A stretch of DNA of 64,000 nucleotides from Poa pratensis (taxonomy: Eukaryota > Streptophyta > Magnoliopsida > Poales > Poaceae), in assembly GCA_947311845.1 (NCBI GenBank), contig CAMZMU010000059.1:41362982-41426981 (forward strand), in the 5' to 3' direction. Every line of letters begins with the position of its first letter. Position 1 is the stretch's first letter. The position numbers and the translations under genes were made by a program. Shown one piece after another: positions 22,314 to 32,817 of this stretch. Under the pieces are notes generated by a model. The model made no database searches and was not told where the DNA came from. It saw only the letters and a program-made list of their open reading frames with translations.

Positions 22314-23295
22314 ATGGGTGAGAAGGCTGTATGGGATAAGGCAAACGTCAAGCATTTCTGTGACATTTGTAAAGAGGAGGTTCTTGCTGGGCATAGGCCC
22401 TTAGGTCATTTGAATAAAGTGGGGTGGAAGAACCTTGAAGATAAGTTTGCAGAAAAATCTGGGAGGAAGTTAGAGCATATTCAACTAAAGAACAAATGGG
22501 ACAATTTGAAAAGAAGCTATACATGTTTTATGGAGTTAAAACATGCTGCCACTGGACTTGGATGGGATGATGCTAGGAAAACTGTGGACTGTGATGAGGA
22601 ATGGTGGAAAGAACATCTTGTTGTAAGTGCCCTATTTATTTTGTGTTGAGGTCATGTAGTTTCTCTTATTAAATTGTTGATAGTAGCTAATATTGAACAT
22701 TGTATTTCAGAGGTGCAATGATCCAACCAATGGAAGGAAATGCAAGCATGTGCAGTTCAAGAAACGAGGACCGGATAACTTGGAGGCCTTGGAGGTTATG
22801 TTTGAGAGTGCCCATGTCAATGGGTCCAGCGCCTCCATCCCGGGAGTTTTGTCCGACTCTAGTGATGATGACGAGCCGGTTGTACAAGAGAACATTGATG
22901 ACATTGGAGAGTTGAAGTTGGCCGCTTTGAAGAAGAAAAAAGAGAAGAAGCGCAAGGCAGCCAACAATATTGTTGAAGAGAAGGAAGCAAAAAGCCCATT
23001 TTTAAAAGTTTTCAAGGGTACTTGTGGAAAGATAGAGACCGCAGCGGAAAAGATAGCGTCAAGTTTTGAAGCTTCAGCAACTTCTTCTAAAAACAACCAA
23101 GTTCCAAGCATGGCCGAGGCGTTGCAGATGGTGAAAGATTGTGGGGTGGAAGAAGGAACTGATATCATGCATACAGCCACATTTCTTATCATGAAGCCTG
23201 AATTTAGAGAAGTTTTTAGCTTGCTTGAAACAAAAAAAGGAAGGCTTCATTTGCTAGAGAAGGAACATGAGAAGGAGATGAGGAAACAAATGTAG
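22314..23295 (+). CDS. Harbinger ORF1, Myb/SANT-like DNA-binding protein
   Basis: Exons 22314-22622 and 22711-23295 (donor GTT|GTAAGT, acceptor TTTCAG|AGG, phase 0) give 297 aa. Residues 1-100 match the Myb/SANT-like domain of plant transposon proteins: WDKANVKHFCDICKEEV, LGHLNKVGWKNLEDKF, LKNKWDNLKRSY, WDDARKTVDCDEEWW. A linker with an acidic run (SDSSDDDE) and a lysine cluster (KKKKEKKRK, a likely nuclear signal) follows, then a helical C-terminus ending EKEHEKEMRKQM. In studied Harbinger systems ORF1 and transposase act together in nuclear import and end binding. The frame has no damage. Confidence 0.85.
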
Positions 23296-23361
23296 AATCG
23301 TATTGCTGCCATGCAGCATTATCTATTTGCTTATGTTGGAATATTTGGAACAATATTTGTG

Positions 23362-23583
23362 TGTTGTATGTGAACTTGCTTGTTGTATGTGAACTTGCTT
23401 GTTGTATGTGAACAATAATGTGTTGCTGCTATATTCTCTTGTCATATTCTTGTTGCTGCCATATTTTCATATATATCTTGCTGCCATATATATGTTGTTG
23501 CCATATATATCTTGCTGCCATATATACTTGTTGCTGCCATGTACTTGTTGCTGCCAGATTTATCTTCTTTTTGTTCTATGTAG
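23362..23583 (+). repeat. Short tandem repeats between Harbinger ORFs
   Basis: A 19-bp unit (ttgtatgtgaacttgcttg) is repeated from 23362 to about 23413. It is followed by degenerate ttgctgccatatata units to 23560. A T-rich run and AG directly precede the transposase ATG (TTCTATGTAG|ATG), which could be the acceptor of an upstream intron. Confidence 0.7.
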
Positions 23584-24872
23584 ATGGATGCACATATGGA
23601 AGAAGTGGCCAAGAAGGCGCAGGAGTCACTGCTACTTCTATCTGAGTTGTCCAAACAGGCTGCCACCCTTGGTCACTTAGGTAACCTATACACTGAGAAA
23701 TATTATGACAAAGATGGTTATCGAATTGCTCAACAAACTGGAATTCAGTGGGTCATGGAGTGCTTAGGTCGTCCTAGATACTTTTATAAGATGTTTAGGA
23801 TCCCAAAGGTTTTTATGGAGCTACATGATTTGCTTGTCTCTACCTATGGTTTGAAGTCAACCAACAATGTATCATCAGTTGAGTCGCTTGCCATGTTTCT
23901 ATGGATTGTTGGAGGCCCTCAATCATTCGCGCAGGCTGAGAACCACTTTACTAGGTCATTGTGGACAGTTCATATGAAGTTCAAAGAAGTGCTGCTGTGT
24001 TTGCGGAAATTAGCAAAAGATAACATCAAACCGAGAGATCCTACTTTCAGTTCAGAGCATGCAAAGGTTAAGGATAAGCATTTCTGGCCTCATTTTAAAG
24101 GTGCTATTGGTGCTATAGATGGGTCGCATGTCCCAGTTTCGGTACCCGCAGAGGACGTGGTTAACCACACGTGTCGTCATGGATATACATCTCAAAATGT
24201 GCTTGCTGTATGTGACTTTGACATGAGGTTTACATTTGTGGTTGCTGGTTGGCCAGGCTCTGCACATGACACTCGTGTCCTCAATCACGCTTTAACAGAA
24301 TTTGCAGATCATTTTCCCGTACCTCCTAAAGGTACAAACTTGTGTTTCATATGGCGTTTGCACAATTTTATTGCTGCTAACTTGTGTTATTTATTTTAGA
24401 CAAATACTATCTTGTGGATTCCGGTTATCCAAACAGAACCGGATATCTTGCTCCTTTCAAGGGAAGTACATATCATCTACCAGAATTCCGTCTTCGACGT
24501 CAACGTGCACCTCAAGGGAAGTTTGAGATATTCAATTTTCTGCATTCCTCCCTACGCAATGTCATAGAGCGTGCATTCGGAGTCTTGAAGCAAAAGTGGC
24601 GCATACTCAAGGCTATGCCAAGTTTCCCACCACGTACACAGAAACATATCATTATTGCTTGTATGGCACTACACAATTTTATCCGTGATAGCAAATTGAG
24701 AGATAAGGAGTTTGACAAGTGTGATGAAGATGAAGATTACATGCCCGGAGCGACCCAAGCAACAACGGCACCACCACAAGGAGATGAAGTTCTAGAGGAG
24801 GAGAACGAGGTTACCATGAATACCGTTCGTGATAGGATTGCGAATGCTTTGTTTATTGCGCGAGCGACCTAG
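23584..24872 (+). CDS. Harbinger DDE transposase (DDE_Tnp_4 type)
   Basis: Exons 23584-24331 and 24400-24872 (AAAG|GTACAA, TTTTAG|AC, phase 1) give 406 aa. An N-terminal helical region with a helix-turn-helix-like segment precedes the catalytic domain. The acidic triad is visible: D in GAIGAIDGSHVPV, D in GWPGSAHDTRVLNHAL, E in NVIERAFGVLKQKWRIL. DSGYPNRTGYLAPFKG and ACMALHNFIRD are typical family landmarks. It would cut and paste at 3-bp targets together with ORF1. No stop or shift interrupts it. Whether the first residues are complete depends on a possible upstream exon. Confidence 0.9.
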
Positions 24873-25244
24873 GATAGTTATGTGGATGGCGAACCATGTC
24901 GTGAACATGTTTCTTTTGTCTAGTCGATGCCTTTTGCAGTACTATTATGGCATAACTTTCTATGGTATGTATGTAAATATTAAGAATTTGAAAATTGCGT
25001 TCTGAAAAGGCCATTTGCATGTTCGTAAGTGTCAAGTCATTGTTCTGCGATCAAAAAGCATATAAATAACCACCAACAGTCTCACAGGGCATTACAGACA
25101 TTTCCTATCGAATCCACAGTTGGCAGTTGTTGCAACCAAACAGCTTCCAGCTTTCCCACAGTCGTCAGCTCACAGCAGCTTTCTCACAGCAGATTCCCCA
25201 CAGCTGATTTTCAGGAATCCACAGCTCAACCAAACACACCCTCA

Positions 25245-25577
25245 GTCATTTCGCTTTACTGATGTTACCGTGATTGCATTCTTCCGAGTGGCATAATATA
25301 GAGGAAATTGTGTTGACCTAATTGGTCTGGGGAAAGTGCAGGTGCACAATCATACAAAGAGATGTGTTATCAAAACTTTCTTTAATCCGGACTTGCTAAT
25401 TTCACCTTATGGGGCCTCCGCTGCTGAAGCTTTAGAATGAAGAATGTTCAGGTAAACAACCGAAAGGTTCAGATATAGCTGAGAACCGTTGCTCTGTCTA
25501 GTTAAAGAAGATGAAAGATTTATCATAAATGGAGGGGCAATGCGACAGTGAACGAACGTTGGGATCAACTCATACAG
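25245..25577. repeat. F-box 3' flank resumed after Harbinger
   Basis: The phrases gattgcattcttccgagtggcataatatagaggaaa and tgtgttatcaaaactttc repeat 20890-21150 and 18190-18210. This shows that the 3' flank is present more than once on the right side of the array. No gene. Confidence 0.5.
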
Positions 25578-25583
25578 AAAAAA
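25578..25583 (-). terminator. Pol III T6 terminator of tRNA-Asp
   Basis: On the minus strand six T follow the tRNA 3' end after a single base, the usual RNA polymerase III stop signal. Confidence 0.85.
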
Positions 25584-25584
25584 G

Positions 25585-25656
25585 CGCCGTTGCCGGGGAT
25601 CGAACCCGGGTCACCCGCGTGACAGGCGGGAATACTTACCACTATACTACAACGAC
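25585..25656 (-). tRNA. tRNA-Asp (anticodon GTC)
   Basis: A 72-nt minus-strand gene that starts GTCGTTGTAGTATAGTGGT and ends with acceptor CAACGGC plus discriminator G; CCA is not encoded. The anticodon arm reads CCCGCCTGTCACGCGGG with GTC in the loop, and the T arm contains the B box GGTTCGATCCC. The acceptor stem GTCGTTG pairs with CAACGGC with one G-U. All arms fold and a T6 run follows, so it looks functional. It stands alone between duplicated F-box flank and a duplicated non-coding block. Confidence 0.97.
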
Positions 25657-25689
25657 TTGCTTGTTAAATATTACTGAACCATTAATGAC

Positions 25690-26440
25690 TAATCATGTTT
25701 GCCACGTAGCCACTGTACGGGGCAAGATGAAGGTAAACTATCTCTGTAGCAGGTAGCAACCAGTGTATGTTAATGCTGGCTCTATGATGTCCAAGAAGCC
25801 AGATTTCGGAGTTTATCAGGCACATGGATGGAGCAGGAACATCAAGAACCACGCTGCTATAGGGTCAGCTATCAAGAACCGGGGAAGTTGGACAGGAGGC
25901 AAAGAACAAATGTTTAGGATTGTAGGAAGGAGAATGTAAGGATTATATGATTACCTGGTAAGCTTCTGAAAGTTTTATAAAACAAAAACAAATGCCAGTT
26001 CAGAATTAATAGAGCAAGATGTTTACCATCTCTTGCTTTATTACGGGGCATGTGGTAATCATCTCTGTATGTTCACATGTTGCAACTGGTCATACAATGC
26101 CCAAAAAGTCGAACTTTTGGGAGCTTTTCTGCCCCCATTGGACAGCAGGTAGCAACCGGTGGTATGTTAATATTGGCTCTACGATGTCCAAGAAGACAGA
26201 TTTGGTGGAGTTTACACTTTATCAGTCACATGGATGGAGCAGAAAGACCAAGAACCACACTGCTATGGGGTTAGCTATCTCTTGCAATGGAACCGGAGAA
26301 GTTGGATATGGCAAAGAAGAATGATGGATAGGAGAATGAAAGGATGACTACCTTAACTCGTAAGCTTCTGAAAGCTTTATAAAACAAAGACCAGTTCAGA
26401 ATCAATAAAAGCAAGAGTTGACCATCTTTTTGTGATCATC
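25690..26440. repeat. Direct duplication, offset about 396 bp
   Basis: A block of roughly 290 bp starting AGCAGGTAGCAACC at 25748 recurs at 26144. Both copies contain tggctctacgatgtccaagaag-like, cacatggatggagcag, aagttgga and gtaagcttctgaaag phrases. Copies are diverged by substitutions and small indels. I do not recognise a protein in either copy. Confidence 0.7.
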
Positions 26441-26688
26441 ATAACGGATTTTTTTTTAAGGTAGGGACTGCTTTCTAAGCACCTGATTAACTGGTTATCT
26501 TGCAGAACCGTAGTGTTTTGATTCACTTATGACACCTTCAAACATCCTTCATCAATTTTCCTTGGTCGGAGAAAGGGATGGCGATCCTACTTGTTGGACG
26601 TGCTAGAAGTTTGCATCCAGCTCTTCTTTCTTTTCTTTGTCCTTACAGTGCTGTAACCCACAAATGGTAGGTTGAATTTAAAATGATA

Positions 26689-26768
26689 CTACCTCTGTCC
26701 CCAAATATAAGACGTTTTGGTGGGCTAAAACAGTCCACCAAACTGTCTAATATTTGGGACAGAGGTAG
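26689..26768. mobile_element. Stowaway MITE
   Basis: An 80-bp element with ends CTACCTCTGTCCCCAAATAT and ATATTTGGGACAGAGGTAG, flanked by TA at 26687-26688 and 26769-26770. Confidence 0.92.
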
Positions 26769-26770
26769 TA

Positions 26771-27285
26771 CCCACAAAAAACTAAGCCTTTTCGCTCTCG
26801 AATTTGAACCTGTTCAAGTTCACATTCTACTGCCAAACCTAGTAGCAATTTATGGTGCATTTTGACCGATTCTAAGCAACAGAGAGGCTACAAGATAAAC
26901 ATATCCATGCTATTTGAGTTCATCGCCACCCAGGGATCTTATCAAGAGTCTATAGGACCATGAGTGATTTATAAGGGACTATTGAAACTCTTGGGGGTAT
27001 TTGGAAAATGACAAATATGTGAAGGCTCATACACAAACTCAAAGATACATGCATATATACAAAACTAAAAACTTTCAGTGTACCAATCCAAACTAAAAAT
27101 ATATACAAACGAGCATCCAGAAGAAATCTAAGTAGTCAGACATGAATCTGGAGCATACCAGACATGCTGAAATTACCAGTATTAGCTGCGGTAGCAAGTA
27201 CTCCATAGCTATTCATAGAATGCAACTACATTTACAGTTGAGAGGATGGTGGGGTGCATGAATTCATGCGTACACACTTCACTAC
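26771..27285. other. 3' flank of the TLC gene
   Basis: No separate gene. On the minus strand this is the 3' UTR and downstream region of the TLC-domain gene. Confidence 0.5.
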
Positions 27286-29613
27286 TCAATGCCTCTTGGC
27301 CATTGTCTTCTTAAGACCTTTTAAGATCTTGGAAAACCAAATTAGATTCATCGCATATATTATGGTGGGCGCAACAAGTATCAGATAATAACCGAAGGTG
27401 TCCATCTGCTTAATCTGTCAACAAACAAGTATGCATCAGAGTTATGTGTGTAGTGCCGGGATGTAATATAAGGAATTCAAATAAACCATCATGTACCTGA
27501 TCATAATGCACAAACATGTGATAAAACAAATAGATGAAGAAAATTATCCTTGCAACCTGCATGTAAGCATTTGTTCTCAGGATTAGGGACCGATCTACGG
27601 AAATGTCATATGGTTGTAACAAAACAATCATAGTGATTTTTTAAACCATATCCATAAGAAAGAAAATATTCGAGTAAACCAGAGAATTTGCATTAGTTAG
27701 TCCTATTTACACCGTAAATTTGGTAATTTTATCTCAAGGCTCACTGAGTTTGGGAATGATACATTTCTCCCTACAGTAAACAAACTCAGGTGATAGATGC
27801 TACCAAATCAAAACTTATGAGATTGTGTCCTGTGCTTACCAGCCAAGTAACAACCATTGCAGCTCCGTTCACAAGGTAAGCTTTGGAGTTTTTCATTCCA
27901 GCGGCATCAAGGAACCTTGATGAGACCAGGGGAGAGAACAGCGGCTTAGATTTATTTATTGAATAATAGAAATATATAAGCAACAATTGTGTAACTTGTT
28001 CACATGTCCAGTTACCATCTTAGGTTGATTCCTGGTGTGGTAGCCTCAGTGATGAGACCCATGTATATGTATACCTGTGCTTCCCCAGAAAGCATAGCAT
28101 ACACAGTAGACATAAGTGACAGACTGTGGTGGACAACCTAAAAGTAAGCAACAGAGACAGAAAATGCAGTTTAGAAGAGTTGAATGAGAGTAGCAGATCA
28201 AGGTATATTTTAGTTTGAACGGGAAATGGGAGAGGGAGAAGGGGAAGAAGGTAAGGCAAAAACATGTTTACTTACATACTCCATTCCACCAAGGGAAGGG
28301 TAAAACCAATATATCATGGCAATGTCTGTGATGAAATAACCAATAGAGATCTGACAAACATGAGATTCAGCTCACAGTGAGACCAAGTGAACAAAAGAAA
28401 CAGATGACTAATAAGAAGCTTTTGTGCATTGTCAGAAGATAGCAAAGTGGAGTAACAGGGTATATACATACCCCTAATGTAAAATTGGTGAGGCTTGAAC
28501 TTCTAGATGTTACTGGTCCATCCAGCTTATCAGAGAACAAACCCGAGAAGAAGACAAGGTATACTGACATAACCGTAATGAATATCGCATGGACAGTGGA
28601 CATGCCCCTATAATAGAAAAAAGTCATAAACACCTTACGTGCAGGTGTAACTGAGGAGGTAGTTGTAAATTAATTTAAGTTGTAAAATATATCTCACCTG
28701 TTGTTCCATTCAACCTTTTGCATTTTCGTAAGAGAAGCATAACCTTTGTAGTGAGATGAACTGATAAAGCGCGTGAAATCATAGGCCTGGGCTAGCAAAA
28801 GAAAATGATAGTCAAGACAACGTTACGATGATTAGAGTATCCGTATGAGAGGTGCATCAAAAAAATTACGAGGAAGAACTTAAGGTTCAGAGAGCAAATT
28901 AAATGATATAAATGATGTTCATTGCTAGCATCACACTGTTCTATTACAGTACGCTATTTAACCATTACTTTATATCAAGTTCGTCTGACCAAATTCATTT
29001 GGATTATCTACACCATTACATACATGAATTGAGATCAAACTAAAAAATAAATCAAAGATTTATACAAACCTTGATAAGCTATATATACTGCTAAACATGT
29101 TTTCTATGTTTAAGGGTTTGCCACGATATGAAAAATAACCCCCTCTTGTTTCTAAAAAAAAAACCCTGTGCCTAAACTACACTTATGAGTGTTTTATTGC
29201 AAACGTGGTTTCAAAGGGCAATGAAACCATTACAAGCTGATATAAGAAAGAAAGAAAAAAGGCTCAAAATTCATCCAGGACATCTAATTCATATGTGGAA
29301 GATAAGGCCCCACATAAAGCTCACTAAGTGAAACTACATTAACCGATCAAACAAGTGTAGCACATTTTTTGGCCCCATCAATGGCTACACAAAAAATAAA
29401 AATGTTTGATGTTATTGCTCAGGTAGACTAGTACAGTGATCATAAGACGTGACAGAGGAAGCGGTGGGAGGGGGTGAATGACATTACCAACTTGCACATC
29501 AGGATTCCTGCGAGCACAGCAGCGTATGGAAATGGAACATCTAGCAGGTAGTCCTTGACAAGCAGTTCTGCTTTGTACTTATAATCCATGACTGGATTCA
29601 GAGGCAGATCCAT
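27286..29613 (-). CDS. TLC-domain membrane protein (TMEM56/TLCD4-like)
   Basis: Eight coding exons on the minus strand: 29613-29488, 28786-28698, 28607-28472, 28350-28276, 28137-28016, 27915-27840, 27556-27497, 27414-27286. All have GT-AG junctions and compatible phases, giving 270 aa. The protein starts MDLPLNPVMDYKYKAELL and has several hydrophobic segments (PYAAVLAGILM, MSTVHAIFITVMSVYLVFFSGL, FITDIAMIYWFY, AYLVNGAAMVVTWL, ARIIFFIYLFYHMF, YYLILVAPTIIYAMNLIWF). The conserved histidines of TLC proteins are in MEYVVHHSLSL, followed by TEATTPGINLRWFLDAAG. It ends in a basic tail KKTMAKRH. TLC proteins (TRAM, LAG1, CLN8) are multi-pass endomembrane proteins linked to lipid sensing or synthesis; the precise role of this subgroup in plants is unclear. 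No lesion is seen. Confidence 0.92.
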
Positions 29614-29627
29614 GGTCAGCTTGACAG

Positions 29628-30590
29628 CCTAACGAAGAAACAAAACGGAGATATGTAAGTACCAACAATAATGACCCGTGAAAACAAAGTGCAAACAATA
29701 ATGAATATACGATGCACAAGCTGACAAGCATGAACGTTCACACGATCAGTGAACATCCCACGATATCTGGGCTTAAGTGCTCCGAATTAGGTACTATAAA
29801 CAACAACTCCCAGTCACATTTGTACTACTATGGTTCACAGTGATTTTGCGAGCCAAATAAATCACCGTCAATTAAAGACTTCGCCAAGACACAAGATGAA
29901 ACGTGTTTCAATCAAGGCTTTACTACTGCGTAAGAAGTACAGGCGCCTAAAGTGGAAGAGTTTTCACAACAGCAAGATGCTGCACTGCTGTTCCTACCAA
30001 ACATGAGCGTTTATCTAACTTTTTCTCTTCCAAGTTCCAAGAAAAGGTAAATGTAAAACGCCGGTGACCGGACCACAACAATTAGGGGAAAACTGAACTT
30101 AAAGTAAAAAGTAGGTACACTGTTCCAACGCGATAGCATCATCAAACAGCAAACGCCCGACGCATTGCGCGTAGATTGGGAGCTAACGCATACTAGAAAA
30201 CAGAGCTATAACTAGATGAAACGCAGCAAATATCACTCCCCAAACATAAAGGCCAACAGACCTTCCTTCCAATCCACCCCAAGGACACCAAGATCGGTTC
30301 TTTTCGCCCCAAATCTCCACAAATTAGACGGACTCGGAGCTTCCAATCCAAGGGAGAAGAAGGGTTTTTTACCTGCGCGTGGAAGGCGGAGAGGGGCTGT
30401 CGTTCCTGTGGTGGCTGCGAAGTTTTGGGAGGAGGGGTTTGACTGGAGCGGAAGCAAGCGCGCTGGATTGGATGGAGGCCGCAGATTCTTTCCTCCTCTT
30501 GGTTCTTTGCTCTGCTATTGGAGAAGAGGCGCCGTGCCGTAGGACGGAGGAGAAAGCGCTAGAAGGAAAGTGGACGGCGAGAGAAAATCG
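29628..30590 (-). promoter_or_regulatory. 5' UTR exon, 5' UTR intron and promoter side of TLC gene
   Basis: The coding exon is preceded by an acceptor CGTTAG|GCTGTC at 29628. The matching donor is CGCGCAG|GTAAAA at 30373/30372, so a leader intron of 744 nt is likely. The GC-rich stretch 30373-30590 is the probable 5' UTR exon and core promoter. No upstream frame continues into the coding exon. Confidence 0.6.
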
Positions 30591-30599
30591 GAAAAGAAG

Positions 30600-31989
30600 A
30601 AGATTTTGATTTTATATTCTCAGGAGAATTATTATTGCGACGTGGCCGGAGAAATAAATAAAGCAACTCCTGTAGTTGTACACTTGTACAACACGGCGAT
30701 CGGAACAGGTCAGGAAACCTCGACCGAACGCATCTGGGACTAGCACACGATTTCGGACACTATGTCCGTCTAGAAAAAATCATCTACAGTTAAAAAAAAA
30801 TCATCTAAAATTGTAGACATAAAACATGTGTATTTGCAAGAGTTTGCGCGGAAACATGAGACAAGTCTAATTTGTACCTACTAGGATTCATATTACGACC
30901 ATAAATTTTGATTTGGTAGAGATTACAACTCGGAACTCTAAAACGCTTTCACCATACTACTCCTCCTTGTAAATTGACCGGTGTTTGACTCTAATTTTTT
31001 ACCTAGTCAACAACGTAGGTCAGAATTGTTTACTCTCTCGTCCTTTTTTCTTTTCTCATTCCTTGGAGTTGAAAATAAAATTCAAAAAACTTTTACATGT
31101 TAACCTGCGCCAAAATTTTATCATGTTCTTTTTACAATATTTTCTTACTGGTTTAGTCACTGAAATTATGAAGAAAAAAATATTTAGTAAAACATCTAAT
31201 TCAAAAATAGCACGCGTTTTCAGAAATTTTGAAGAATAGCGTGACGTCGTCACGGGCTGTGTCGAAAGCATATCTTTCGTCAGCAGCCGTGTCGAAACCA
31301 GCGTTTCATCGCGGCCCATGCCGAACTGCATGTCTCTGGGAGCATCGACAGGCGTGGCCCACCCTTTCGGCAGGAGCAGTGACGAAACCAGATTTCGGAG
31401 ACGCCCGTGCCGAAATCAGACGCATAAGAACGCAGTGCCTGACTCGGCCCTTTCTTCCTCCTCTCGCTCGCTCGACTCTTCCTTCCCTGCTTCTGTTTGT
31501 GCGTTTGGAGCAAAAACAGCACCGATTCCTGCCCCAGAAAAATCCCTACAAGCCCATAGATTCAAGGAACAGAAGAGAAGAGGTTTGGGGCATCCCCGAT
31601 CAGTTGATGGGATTGCTTTTTGTGGAGGCGTTTGGGGGGTGTGGAGGTGGAGCAATGGTGGATAGTGGTGGTGTGGCCTGGTGTTGGGGAAGCTAGAGAC
31701 GTGTGCAGTGGTGGTGGTGCTAGATTGAACTCGGGAAGCGGGAGGGACGAGCTACACACGCGTCAAGGGTAAACCCTAATCACTAGATTTCTTAGTTAAG
31801 TGTTAATATAGTTTGTCGACAGATGCATAATATTTGTTTGGGGATTTGTGTAGATATATTTTTTCTGTTACATGTATTCTATATTTTTATTTGTCGTTAT
31901 ATTACCCTGTGGTCATCATATTTTAGGTGGTCGTTATATTTAGATATATCCGGTGTGTAGTATTTGATGATGTAATAAATTTGTTTAGG
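30600..31989. other. Intergenic, partly Mutator-like leader
   Basis: No gene is supported up to 31240. From 31245 to 31450 short related phrases recur (gtgtcgaaaccag, catgccgaactg, gacgaaaccagattt, gtgccgaaatcag), perhaps the leader of the transposase scrap at 31992. Pyrimidine-rich and GC-rich sequence at 31450-31770 looks like a 5' UTR. Confidence 0.35.
31090..31170. repeat. Direct repeat, left copy (pair with 32355-32434)
   Basis: This 81-bp block (from CTTTTACATGTTAACCTGCG) recurs at 32355-32434 with a handful of differences. The two flank about 1.2 kb that includes the transposase scrap. They are too short and diverged to call LTRs with confidence. Confidence 0.6.
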
Positions 31990-31991
31990 TA

Positions 31992-32195
31992 ATGGAAGTG
32001 GTCAATGTTGTTGTGCACTATGGTGTCGGTATTGTCCTTGCAACTAAGTCAAGAGTTGATCTCGGTAAATTTGAACATGTAGAGATTCAGTTAGAGCCAA
32101 AGAAAGTGAAAATAAGTGTTGTCTATGGAAACCCGACATTTGTTAGTGTATACACTGGACTGCTTACCCAGCTTAGTGAGGAGGGGGTTATATAG
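31992..32195 (+). pseudogene. Mutator transposase N-terminal scrap (tentative)
   Basis: A 67-codon frame starts MEVVNVVVHYGVGIVLATKS and ends at TAG 32193. VVVHYGG-type starts followed by a polar strand are common at the N-terminus of plant MULE transposases. An AG precedes the ATG closely (ttaggtaATG). No zinc finger or catalytic domain follows, so this is at most a fragment. The similarity is short and from memory of the family pattern. Confidence 0.35.
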
Positions 32196-32354
32196 GACGG
32201 GGAAGAGAAGAATTGACGGGAAAAAAAAGGCGGGAGCAATGGTGGCGGGGAAAAAGTGTGGGAGCAGCTGTGGTGGGAAGATATGGGCTTGAGATGCATG
32301 CCATGAATGATAAAACATAAAAATTTATCAAAAAAGAAAATAAAACATAAAAAT

Positions 32355-32434
32355 CTTTTACATGTTAACTTGTGCCAAAATATTACCAGATTTTTTCACA
32401 ATATTTTCTTACTGGTTTGGTCACTAAAATTATA
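32355..32434. repeat. Direct repeat, right copy (pair with 31090-31170)
   Basis: Second copy of the block at 31090-31170, sharing cttttacatgttaac, caatattttcttactggttt and gtcact.aaattat. Confidence 0.6.
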
Positions 32435-32510
32435 CTCTATTTAGTGGTTTTTTTCTTTCAAAATTTGTTATGCAGCTTGAATTTTGAACTCAAATCTGAA
32501 CTTTCAACAA

Positions 32511-32817
32511 AGGGCTTCTTTGGATCAAAAACAATGTAGAATCGGTAAAACGTGGGATTGAGATATCACGTGAAGTGGATTTTCCACAAGATTTTAAAAT
32601 GTAGAAATCTGTAACATGTATCTTTGGATGGTACACAAGAACTGAACACACAAATTTTGGAGGACAAGTGAGAATCTTATGGAATGGAAGGCAAAGGAAT
32701 AGATTACATACGAATTTGGTAGCCCCAATAATATAATGCAAAGGGCTTCCATAAAAAATCCTTATAATTTAAATCCTCCAAAATTCTTATGAAAACCCTA
32801 CAATCCAAAGAGACCCT
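32511..32817. mobile_element. MITE with AGGGCTTCTTTGGAT-type ends
   Basis: The left end AGGGCTTCTTTGGAT and the right end ATCCAAAGAGACCCT are inverted with two mismatches. The interior is AT-rich without coding. The right part (aatcctccaaaattcttatgaaaa) is similar to 33235-33285, where a second, related but less complete element seems to end. The target duplication is not clear. Confidence 0.55.

Larger units (their letters stand above)
21536..25241 (+). mobile_element. PIF/Harbinger transposon, complete, possibly autonomous
   Basis: The termini GGGTGTGTTTGGTT at 21536-21549 and AACCAAACACACCC at 25228-25241 are perfect 14-bp inverted repeats. The flanks are TCA at 21533-21535 and TCA at 25242-25244, a 3-bp duplication. 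It carries both proteins expected for the superfamily, a Myb/SANT ORF1 and a DDE transposase, each open across one intron. 5' of ORF1 lies a GC-rich leader with a plausible 5' UTR donor at 22091 (CGGCAG|GTATTC). The right subterminal region (25125-25225) repeats cacagc and cagcttt motifs, possible transposase-binding sites. Flanking F-box 3' sequence resumes on the other side. Confidence 0.88.

Noticed and set aside
23399..23680. Cys-rich small protein (CCCYI repeats)
   Set aside because: Translation of the ttgctgccatatata microsatellite-like repeat, not a gene.
31090..32434. Calling the 80-bp direct repeats LTRs
   Set aside because: No TG...CA ends, primer site, polypurine tract or 5-bp flanking duplication.
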